In this document: positions 18,288-26,288 of the stretch, in pieces
How positions within the stretch are numbered: position 1 is the first letter of the stretch
Layout: every line of letters begins with the position of its first letter
DNA from: Rugamonas sp. A1-17
GTDB lineage: Bacteria > Pseudomonadota > Gammaproteobacteria > Burkholderiales > Burkholderiaceae_D
Length of the DNA: 64,000 bases
NCBI GenBank assembly: GCA_025548565.1
Contig: JAJLPB010000013.1
Coordinates: forward strand, 186,001 to 250,000
Direction: 5' to 3'
Position numbers and translations under genes: made by a program
Notes under the pieces: generated by a model
What the model saw: the letters and a program-made list of their open reading frames with translations, nothing else
The model's database searches: none
Told to the model about the DNA's origin: nothing

Positions 18288-18310
18288 GGTGCTCAGTCAT
18301 GGTGCTCAGT
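18285..18310 (-). repeat. 13-bp tandem duplication over the mrdA start codon
   Basis: The 13-base unit CATGGTGCTCAGT (plus strand) occurs twice, at 18285-18297 and 18298-18310. On the minus strand each unit supplies ATGACTGA. The first ATG met by ribosomes (18298-18300) opens a six-codon frame, MTEHHD, that ends in TGA at 18280-18282, a few bases past the true mrdA ATG at 18285-18287. A third diverged copy begins with GTG further upstream. Confidence 0.75.
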
Positions 18311-18328
18311 CACTGCGCGACCGGCGCA

Positions 18329-18841
18329 TCAGATCGGGCGGGTATGGTCGCGGTCGACCGCGCGGCGCTGGGGCGCCAACAGCAGCCAGGTCGCCAGCGG
18401 CCACAGGGCCACGGCGATCACGCTTTCGACAAAGTAGAACCAGCCGGGGAATTTGCCGGACACGAAGAAGCGCACGATCAGCTGCACCGATTGCGCCATC
18501 AGCAGCAGCGGGAACACGTGCATGGCCTGCGTCAGCAGCGGGAACCACAGCACCCGGCGGTGCAGCATGATCGCGAAGTAGGACAGCAGCGTGTAGGCCA
18601 GCGCGTTCTCGCCCAGCAGCGTGGAGTCATGCACGTCCATCAGCAGGCCGAGGAAGAAGGCGGTGCCGATGCCGACCTTGCGCGGCTGGTGCACGCCCCA
18701 GAACACCAGCACCAGCGCCACGAAGTCCGGCACGCCGATGAAGTTCCCCCAGGGGAGCAGGTTCAATAGGAACGCGCAGAACAGGCTGAAGGCGATGAAC
18801 AGCGGGCTGACCGGCAGCAGGATATAGTGGGGGCGGTTCAT
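18329..18841 (-). CDS. mreD: rod shape-determining protein MreD
   Basis: A 170-residue inner-membrane protein with about five hydrophobic segments, starting MNRPHYILLPVSPLFI. It contains the MreD hallmark around FLGLLMDVHDSTLLGENALA. It is part of the elongasome with MreB, MreC, PBP2 and RodA. Its start overlaps the mreC stop by 4 bases (ATGA). Confidence 0.94.
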   Translation of the reverse strand: MNRPHYILLPVSPLFIAFSLFCAFLLNLLPWGNFIGVPDFVALVLVFWGVHQPRKVGIGTAFFLGLLMDVHDSTLLGENALAYTLLSYFAIMLHRRVLWFPLLTQAMHVFPLLLMAQSVQLIVRFFVSGKFPGWFYFVESVIAVALWPLATWLLLAPQRRAVDRDHTRPI

Positions 18842-20037
18842 CGTGCCGGTTCCTTCGGTTTGGTGGCTGCAGGCGCGCCTGCGGCTGGCGCGGCGGCTGG
18901 CGACGCGGCGGCCGGTGTGGCGCCCCGCGCGGCTGGCGTTGCGGCGGTCGGCGTACCGGCGGCTGGAGTTCCGGCGACCGGCGCCGCGGTGCCAGGCGTC
19001 GCAGCGGCGGCGGCAGGCGCCGGCTTCGGCGCGGGCGGCGGCATCACCGGCATCAGGCCGGGTGGGCCAGCCGGCGCGGCGGCGGGCGCGGTGCCGGCGG
19101 CCGCCGGATCGACGCCCTCTTTCGGCGCCTCCTTGATCGGCGCCATCTTGTTGTTGTGCTTCTTGAGCGCGCGCGCCTCCTCATCCGGCGGACGCGGAGG
19201 CATCTCCGGCGCCGACATCAAAATCAGCAACTGCGTATGGTTGGAGATGCCGCCCAGCGGCTGGCACACCACGCCGCCGAACGATCCGGCCGCGCTGTTT
19301 TCCACCTGGCTCACACGCGCCACCGCCAGGCCGGCCGGGTAGACGCCGTCCAGGCCCGAGGTGACCACGATATCGCCGACCTGGATGTCCGCATTGGGCG
19401 CCGTGAAGCGCAGCTCCAGCGCGCCGGACTTGCCGCGGCCATAGGCCACGCTGCGCAAGCCATTGCGCAGCAGCTGCACCGGAATCGCCTGCTCCTTATC
19501 GGTCAGCAGCGTCACTTCGGAGGTAAAGGGAAACACGCGCGTGACCTGGCCGACCACGCCCTGGCTGTCGATCACCGGCAGGCCGAGGGCCACACCCTGC
19601 TGGGTGCCACGGTCGAGGATCACCTTGCGGCTGTTGACGTCGCGCGCGTCGTACAGGATCTCGGCCAGCATGGACTTCACCGGCAGATGCTCGCGCGCGT
19701 CCATCAGGCGGCGCAGCTGGTTGTTCTCGGCCGTCTGGAGCTGGGCCTGTTGCAGCACCAGCGCGCCGGCGATCTGCTGGCGTTTCAGCTCGCGCACCTG
19801 CTTTTCCAGCGACGACAAAGTGGAGAAATAATCGCCGACGCCGTAGATGGCGTCGCGCGGCAGCAAGGCCGCCATTTGCAGCGGATACAGCACGGTACCC
19901 GCCACCTTGCGCACCGTGGCCAGCGTGTGCATGCGCGAATCGACCAACAGCAGTGCAATCGATATGCACGCGAACACCGTCATCTTGACGCGGGCGGAGG
20001 CGCCTTGCTTGAAAAGTGGCGGAGGACTGTATTCCAT
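18838..20037 (-). CDS. mreC: rod shape-determining protein MreC
   Basis: A 399-residue protein with a short cytoplasmic start (MEYSPPPLFKQGASAR), one membrane helix, a coiled coil (about residues 70-105, SSLEKQVRELKRQQIAGALV) and the periplasmic beta-domain pair of MreC. It ends in an unusually long Pro/Ala-rich tail of about 110 residues. The ATG at 20037 is preferred over an in-frame TTG at 20046 because the family N-terminus begins with MEYSPPPLF. It is separated from mreB by 93 bases that hold a strong hairpin. Confidence 0.93.
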   Translation of the reverse strand: MEYSPPPLFKQGASARVKMTVFACISIALLLVDSRMHTLATVRKVAGTVLYPLQMAALLPRDAIYGVGDYFSTLSSLEKQVRELKRQQIAGALVLQQAQLQTAENNQLRRLMDAREHLPVKSMLAEILYDARDVNSRKVILDRGTQQGVALGLPVIDSQGVVGQVTRVFPFTSEVTLLTDKEQAIPVQLLRNGLRSVAYGRGKSGALELRFTAPNADIQVGDIVVTSGLDGVYPAGLAVARVSQVENSAAGSFGGVVCQPLGGISNHTQLLILMSAPEMPPRPPDEEARALKKHNNKMAPIKEAPKEGVDPAAAGTAPAAAPAGPPGLMPVMPPPAPKPAPAAAAATPGTAAPVAGTPAAGTPTAATPAARGATPAAASPAAAPAAGAPAATKPKEPAR

Positions 20038-20096
20038 GACTTCCAATAATCCGGCGCTCGCGCGCCAACGAGACTGTCAACTCATCCCAATGCATC

Positions 20097-20118
20097 GGGG
20101 CCGCTGTTTCGCGGCCCC
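20097..20118 (-). other. strong stem-loop between mreB and mreC
   Basis: GGGGCCGC and GCGGCCCC form a perfect 8-bp stem with a 6-base loop, just after the mreB stop on the minus strand. No T-run follows it in the direction of transcription, so it is not a standard intrinsic terminator. It could be an RNA-processing or stabilising element that sets a higher level for MreB than for MreC and the genes below. Confidence 0.6.
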
Positions 20119-20130
20119 GTCTTTGTCAGA

Positions 20131-21189
<1,059 letters not shown>

Positions 21190-21448
21190 CTACTGGTGTG
21201 CGCGTAAGCCGTTAGAAAGAAATCCTGTGGAGAGGCGGCGGCTGCAATGATTCAGCGCCAGCAACGCATCAACCCGCCATTCTACCTTATAATTTGAATG
21301 CGATTTGCCGAAAATCCCGCCAAAAGTGTATCGGTTGAGTCCGCGAAATAAGCGGCAATCCTTTGCTTTTGCCAGCGAATAGGCAGAATTTCCAGTTTTT
21401 TATCAATATTACAATTAAACCTTGCGCGGCCCGTCCGCGCCATTCGCC

Positions 21449-21751
21449 ATGTCCCTGACCCTATCCGACGTAACCCGCATTGCCAAACTGGCACAACTTG
21501 AGATGAGCGAGCAGCAGACCGCCACGGCGCTGGACCAATTGAATGGCATTTTTGCGCTGGCCGAGCAGATGCAGGCGGTCGATACCGAAGGCGTCGCTCC
21601 GCTGAGCCACCCGCTGGCGGCGCACATGAACAACATCGCCCTGCGCCTGCGCGAAGACGTGGCCACCGAGGCCAATCGCCGCGAGGACTACCAGGCCGTC
21701 GCGCCCAAGACCCAGGACGGCCTGTACCTGGTGCCGAAAGTGATCGAGTAA
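21449..21751 (+). CDS. gatC: aspartyl/glutamyl-tRNA amidotransferase subunit C
   Basis: A 100-residue small subunit of the GatCAB complex, which amidates Glu-tRNA(Gln) and Asp-tRNA(Asn). It starts MSLTLSDVTRIAKLAQLEMS and ends DGLYLVPKVIE, both typical of GatC. The start at 21449 is chosen over an upstream in-frame ATG (21422) because it matches the family N-terminus. gatA and gatB follow on the same strand. Confidence 0.95.
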   Translation: MSLTLSDVTRIAKLAQLEMSEQQTATALDQLNGIFALAEQMQAVDTEGVAPLSHPLAAHMNNIALRLREDVATEANRREDYQAVAPKTQDGLYLVPKVIE

Positions 21752-21758
21752 CACCGAC

Positions 21759-21860
21759 GTCATTCCCACCACTGGCGGGCATGACTTCCCGCGCACGCGG
21801 GAACCCATGCTGAGCCGAATTGGCCAGCGCCCTATGGATCCCCGCCTTCGCGGGGACGAC
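21759..21860. repeat. REP-like palindromic element, copy 1
   Basis: The 136-bp gap between gatC and gatA holds a compound palindrome: TTCCCGCGCACGCGGGAACC, then ATGCTGAGC, and about 25 bases later CTATGGATCCCCGCCTTCGC followed by GGGGACGAC. A further related half, CATTCCCACCACTGGCGGGC, precedes it. It shares the core GCGGGAACCCATGCTGAGC and the overall plan with the element at 48301-48379, so both belong to one dispersed family. It can fold in the gat mRNA. Confidence 0.75.
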
Positions 21861-21887
21861 GCCGCAACGAATCTGAATTGAAACGCC

Positions 21888-23360
21888 ATGCACACCAAAA
21901 CCATTAAAGAGCTGTCCGCTCTGCTGCAAAGCAAAGCCATCACCGCCACCGAACTGGCCACGCACTTCCTCGACCGCATCGAAAAGAGCGACTTGAACGC
22001 CTTCCTGCACGTGGACCGCGCGCTGACGCTGGCGCAAGCCGCCGAGGCGGACGCCCGCATCGCCGCCGGCACCGCCACCCCGCTGACCGGCGTGCCGATC
22101 GCGCACAAGGACATCTTCGTCACCCGCGACTGGCGCTCGACCGCCGGCTCGAAAATGCTGGCCAACTACGTCAGCCCGTTCGACGCCACCGTGGTGGAGA
22201 AGTTCCGCGCGGCCGGCATGGTCACGCTGGGCAAACTGAACTGCGACGAATTCGCCATGGGCTCGGCCAATGAAAACTCGGCCTTCGGCGCCGTGAAAAA
22301 CCCATGGGACAAGAACGCCGTGCCAGGCGGCTCCTCGGGCGGTTCCGCCGCCGCCGTGGCCGCGCGCCTGGCGCCCGCCGCCACCGGCACCGACACCGGC
22401 GGCTCGATCCGCCAGCCGGCCGCGTTCTGCGGCATCACCGGCATCAAGCCGACCTACGGCCGCGTATCGCGCTTCGGCATGATCGCCTTCGCCTCGTCGC
22501 TGGACCAGGGCGGCCCGATGGCGCAAACCGCCGAAGACTGCGCGCTGCTGCTCAACGCCATGGCCGGCTTCGACGAGCGCGACTCGACCTCGCTCACGCC
22601 TGAAATGGGCGGCGTCGACGAGGACTACACCCGCGAACTGGGCCAACCGCTGGCGGGCCTGCGCATCGGCGTGCCGAAGGAATACTTCGGCGAAGGCCTG
22701 GCCAAGGACGTGGAAGACGCCGTGCGCGCCGCGTTGGCCAAGTACGTCGAGATGGGCGCTACCCTGGTCGATATCTCCTTGCCGAACACCGCGCTGTCCA
22801 TCCCTGCCTACTACATGATCGCGCCGGCCGAAGCCTCGTCCAACCTGTCGCGCTTCGACGGCGTGCGCTACGGCCACCGCGCCGCCGAGTACAAGGACCT
22901 GTCGGACATGTACCGCAAGACCCGCGCCGAAGGCTTCGGCGCCGAAGTCAAACGCCGCATCATGGTCGGCACCTATGTGCTGTGCCACGGCTACTACGAT
23001 GCCTACTACCTGAAGGCGCAGAAGATCCGCCGCCTGATCGCGCAGGATTTCGAAGCGGTGCTGAACGGTCCGAACGCCGTCTGCGACGTCATCATGGGAC
23101 CGGTCGCGCCGACCGTGGCCTGGGACCTGGGCGACAAGTCCGACGACCCGGTCGCCGCCTACCTGGCCGACATCTACACGCTGTCCACCAGCCTGGCCGG
23201 CCTGCCCGGCATGTCGATTCCGGTCGGCTTCGGCGCCAAGAACCGTCCTGTGGGCCTGCAGATCATCGGCAAGCATTTCGGCGAAGCGAAACTGCTGAAC
23301 GTCGCCCACCAGTACCAGCTGGCGACCGACTGGCACACCCGCGCACCTGCCGGCATCTAA
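21888..23360 (+). CDS. gatA: aspartyl/glutamyl-tRNA amidotransferase subunit A
   Basis: The amidase subunit (490 residues) that releases ammonia from glutamine for GatB. The amidase-signature Ser-cisSer-Lys triad is visible in the segments [24 protein letters not shown] and [12 protein letters not shown]. The C-terminus carries [10 protein letters not shown] and [14 protein letters not shown], as in other GatA proteins. It lies 136 bases after gatC and 24 before gatB. Confidence 0.97.
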   Translation: MHTKTIKELSALLQSKAITATELATHFLDRIEKSDLNAFLHVDRALTLAQAAEADARIAAGTATPLTGVPIAHKDIFVTRDWRSTAGSKMLANYVSPFDATVVEKFRAAGMVTLGKLNCDEFAMGSANENSAFGAVKNPWDKNAVPGGSSGGSAAAVAARLAPAATGTDTGGSIRQPAAFCGITGIKPTYGRVSRFGMIAFASSLDQGGPMAQTAEDCALLLNAMAGFDERDSTSLTPEMGGVDEDYTRELGQPLAGLRIGVPKEYFGEGLAKDVEDAVRAALAKYVEMGATLVDISLPNTALSIPAYYMIAPAEASSNLSRFDGVRYGHRAAEYKDLSDMYRKTRAEGFGAEVKRRIMVGTYVLCHGYYDAYYLKAQKIRRLIAQDFEAVLNGPNAVCDVIMGPVAPTVAWDLGDKSDDPVAAYLADIYTLSTSLAGLPGMSIPVGFGAKNRPVGLQIIGKHFGEAKLLNVAHQYQLATDWHTRAPAGI

Positions 23361-23384
23361 CACACCAAATACAGCGAGAACAAT

Positions 23385-24845
23385 ATGGAATGGGAAGTCG
23401 TCATCGGTCTTGAGAACCACGTGCAGCTCACGACCGAATCTAAAATTTTCAGCGGATCGCCGATCAAGTTCGGCGCTGAACCCAACACGCAGGCCAGCCC
23501 TGTGGACCTGGCGCTGCCGGGCGTGCTGCCGGTGATGAACAAGCAGGCGGTGGACCGCGCGATCCGCTTCGGCCTGGCCGTGGGTGCGAAGATCGCGCCG
23601 GCGTCCATCTTCGCCCGCAAGAACTACTTCTACCCCGACCTGCCGAAGGGCTACCAGATCAGCCAATTCGAAGACCCTGTGGTCATCGGCGGCGCGCTGA
23701 CCTTCGGCTATGAAAAGGACGGCGAATTCGTCACCAAGACCGTCAACCTGACCCGCGCCCACCTGGAAGAAGACGCCGGCAAATCGCTGCACGAAGACTA
23801 CGCCGGCATGAGCGGCATCGACTTGAACCGCGCCGGCACGCCGCTGCTGGAAATCGTCTCCGAGCCTGAGATCCGCAGCGCGGCCGAAGCCGTGGCCTAC
23901 GCCAAGGCGCTGCACTCGCTGGTGATGTGGCTGGGCGTCTGCGACGGCAATATGCAGGAAGGCTCGTTCCGCTGCGACGTCAACGTCTCCGTGCGTCCGA
24001 AGGGCCAGAAGGAATTCGGCACCCGCTGCGAGATCAAGAACCTGAACTCGTTCCGCTTCATCGAGGAAGCGGTGCACGTCGAAGTGCGCCGCCAGATCGA
24101 GTTGATCGAAGACGGCGGCAAGGTGGTGCAAGCCACGCGCCTGTACGATCCTGACCGCAAAGAGACGCGCGAAATGCGCAGCAAGGAAGACGCGCAGGAC
24201 TACCGCTACTTCCCGGACCCGGACCTGCCGCCGCTGGTCATCTCCGAAGAGTGGATCGCCAGGGTGAAAGCCTCGATGCCTGAACTGCCGGGCGCCATGC
24301 GCGAGCGCTTCGTCAGCGAATACGCCCTGCCGGAATATGACTCGCTGGTGCTGACCGCGTCGAAAGCGATGGCGACCTACTTCGTCGCCGTGGTGGAAAA
24401 AGCCGGCAAGGAAAACGCGAAGGCCGCCGCCAACTGGCTGATGGGCGACGTCTCGTCGACGCTGAACCGCGAAGGCGTGGACATCGCCGATGCGCCGGTC
24501 TCGCCGGCGCAACTGGCGCTGATGTTGAAGCGCATCGCCGATGGCACCATCAACAACAAGACCGCGAAAGAACTGTTCGGCGACATGTGGGCCGCCAAGT
24601 CGTCCGACGACAACCTGGTCGATGTGCTGATCGACACCAAGGGCCTGAAGCAGATCTCCGACACCGGCGCGCTGGAAGCGATCGTCAACGACGTCATCGC
24701 CGCCAACGAGAAATCGGTGGAACAGTACCGCGCCGGCAAGGAAGCGGCGATCAACTCGCTGATCGGCCAGGCGATGAAAGCCTCGCGCGGCAAGGCCAAC
24801 CCGGCGCAGCTGACCGAGCTGCTGAAAGCCAAGCTGGCCGGCTGA
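23385..24845 (+). CDS. gatB: aspartyl/glutamyl-tRNA amidotransferase subunit B
   Basis: A 486-residue subunit that binds the misacylated tRNA, activates it and completes the amidation. It begins [20 protein letters not shown], contains [20 protein letters not shown] and the [13 protein letters not shown] motif, and has the C-terminal helical and YqeY-like tail domains ending in [12 protein letters not shown]. It is the last gene of gatCAB, followed by a strong terminator. The presence of gatCAB implies indirect charging of tRNA-Gln and/or tRNA-Asn. Confidence 0.97.
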   Translation: MEWEVVIGLENHVQLTTESKIFSGSPIKFGAEPNTQASPVDLALPGVLPVMNKQAVDRAIRFGLAVGAKIAPASIFARKNYFYPDLPKGYQISQFEDPVVIGGALTFGYEKDGEFVTKTVNLTRAHLEEDAGKSLHEDYAGMSGIDLNRAGTPLLEIVSEPEIRSAAEAVAYAKALHSLVMWLGVCDGNMQEGSFRCDVNVSVRPKGQKEFGTRCEIKNLNSFRFIEEAVHVEVRRQIELIEDGGKVVQATRLYDPDRKETREMRSKEDAQDYRYFPDPDLPPLVISEEWIARVKASMPELPGAMRERFVSEYALPEYDSLVLTASKAMATYFVAVVEKAGKENAKAAANWLMGDVSSTLNREGVDIADAPVSPAQLALMLKRIADGTINNKTAKELFGDMWAAKSSDDNLVDVLIDTKGLKQISDTGALEAIVNDVIAANEKSVEQYRAGKEAAINSLIGQAMKASRGKANPAQLTELLKAKLAG

Positions 24846-24863
24846 CCGCCATATCCGGAAAAG

Positions 24864-24914
24864 CCGTCCGCCTGAACGCGTGCAAGATCGCGTTCGGTGC
24901 GGACGGTTTTTTTT
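24864..24914 (+). terminator. intrinsic terminator of gatCAB
   Basis: CCGTCCGC (24864-24871) pairs with GCGGACGG (24899-24906). An inner stem GAACGCG/CGCGTTC extends the hairpin, and eight T residues follow (24907-24914). This is a textbook rho-independent terminator 19 bases after the gatB stop. Confidence 0.93.
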
Positions 24915-25002
24915 CGCCCCCCGCACGTCCGTGAGAATGCGCGAGTATTCAGGGATCGCAAACTGCTATCCTGTTCAACCTTAAGACTACAGATCAAATT
25001 CA

Positions 25003-25488
25003 ATGACCGATACGAGAATCCGCCTGGCGGTTCCTGAAGACGCGGCAGCCATCGCCGCGATGGCCGTGGCGCTGACCGAAGAAATATCCCAGCGCCTGGG
25101 CGCGAAGACTTTCAACCTGGAGCTGCAAAAGACCGCCAGCTTGTGCCACGCCCTGCTGCGCGAGGAAAAATACCTGGCGCTGATCGCCATCGCGGAAGGC
25201 GAGGCGATCGGCTTCGTCGGCATCTCCGAGGGCCGCGCGCTGTACGCGGACGGCGCCCTGGCGACCATGCAGGAATTCTTCGTCTCGCCGCCCTTCCGCG
25301 CCAACGGCGTCGGCGGGCTGCTGCTGAACGCCGCCGCCGAACTGGCGCGCAAGCGGCGCTGGAACCGCCTGGAAGTGTGCACGCCGCCACTGCCGGAATT
25401 CGACCGCAGCCTGGCGTTCTATCAGCGCCATGGCTTCGAAGTCACAGGCGGCCGCAAGATGAAACGCTTGTTCACTGAAGTCCAATGA
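25003..25488 (+). CDS. GNAT-family N-acetyltransferase
   Basis: A 161-residue protein with the GNAT fold: a beta/alpha start (IRLAVPEDAAAIAAMAVALT), the central strand with TMQEFFVSPPFRANGVGGLL, in which the acetyl-CoA pyrophosphate loop is R-A-N-G-V-G, and the C-terminal FYQRHGFEVTGGRKMK. The acceptor substrate is unknown. The stop overlaps the next start by 4 bases (ATGA). Confidence 0.85.
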   Translation: MTDTRIRLAVPEDAAAIAAMAVALTEEISQRLGAKTFNLELQKTASLCHALLREEKYLALIAIAEGEAIGFVGISEGRALYADGALATMQEFFVSPPFRANGVGGLLLNAAAELARKRRWNRLEVCTPPLPEFDRSLAFYQRHGFEVTGGRKMKRLFTEVQ

Positions 25489-26285
25489 AAAAGCTGATCG
25501 CACTGCTGGCGTTGACGTTGTCCGCACTGGCCCACGCCGACACCGTCGACTGGCCGCTGAGCTATGACGGCAAGTCCACCAATGCCTTCATCTGGGACAA
25601 GCGCGCCAAGCCGCTGATCCAGACGCGCGTGCCGGCCAAGTTGTCCAAGGATGTCATCGATGGACTGGGCGGTCCGCCGGACCCGGTGTTCGTGGTTGAG
25701 AAGCGCTACGTCAGCGTATCGGCATGCGTTGCGCATGCCTGTCCGGAAAAGGGCTTCTTCTGGATCGACACCCAGACCGGCCAAGGCCTGGGCGCGGACA
25801 TTTACGATGGCGCGCTGCGGCTGGGCTCCAACAGCCTGTCCCCGGCGCAGATCCCGGCTGCGGCCCGGCGCGCGCTGATCGACTGGACGAGCGCCAACGA
25901 CATCACGGTGACCAGTGTCGAATTCATCGACCGCACCGGCACCAGCGCCAGCATCGACGCCGCGCAATTCAAGCCGGCGCCGCACTTCGAGCCAGCGGCC
26001 GGAGGACCATCCTACGACTGCAAAGCCGCCGCCACGCACGTGGAAAAAACCATCTGCGCCGATCCGGCATTGGCCAGCCAGGACCTGGCGATGGCCAAGC
26101 ACGTCAGGGAACTGCGCCAGGGCTACGCCACTATCGGCGACCGCAACCTGCTGCGCGACTTCCAGCGCAAATGGCTGAAGGAGCGTGATGCCACCTGCGC
26201 CGCAGCCGCCGACATCAACGGCTGCCTCGCCAGGCAATACCAAACGCAGGACGACCGGTTGAGGAACTGGACGCCGGCGCAATAG
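25485..26285 (+). CDS. secreted protein with LprI/DUF1311-like C-terminus
   Basis: A 266-residue exported protein with a signal peptide (MKKLIALLALTLSALAHA). The C-terminal about 85 residues carry the Cys pattern of LprI/DUF1311 proteins: YDCKAAATHVEKTICADPAL, a helical middle with LLRDFQRKWLKERDATC, and CLARQYQTQDDRL. Some relatives inhibit lysozyme. The N-terminal 160 residues are not recognised. Its start overlaps the GNAT gene stop; the histidine kinase begins 3 bases after it. Confidence 0.7.
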   Translation: MKKLIALLALTLSALAHADTVDWPLSYDGKSTNAFIWDKRAKPLIQTRVPAKLSKDVIDGLGGPPDPVFVVEKRYVSVSACVAHACPEKGFFWIDTQTGQGLGADIYDGALRLGSNSLSPAQIPAAARRALIDWTSANDITVTSVEFIDRTGTSASIDAAQFKPAPHFEPAAGGPSYDCKAAATHVEKTICADPALASQDLAMAKHVRELRQGYATIGDRNLLRDFQRKWLKERDATCAAAADINGCLARQYQTQDDRLRNWTPAQ

Positions 26286-26288
26286 ACA

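Noticed and set aside
15189-18437. 1082-codon plus-strand frame opposite rodA and mrdA
   Set aside because: It runs antisense across two known genes with low-complexity His/Gln/Ala-rich sequence. The mirror of coding bias explains it.
21282-24926. 1214-codon minus-strand frame opposite gatCAB
   Set aside because: Antisense shadow of three housekeeping genes, with no motif or ribosome site.
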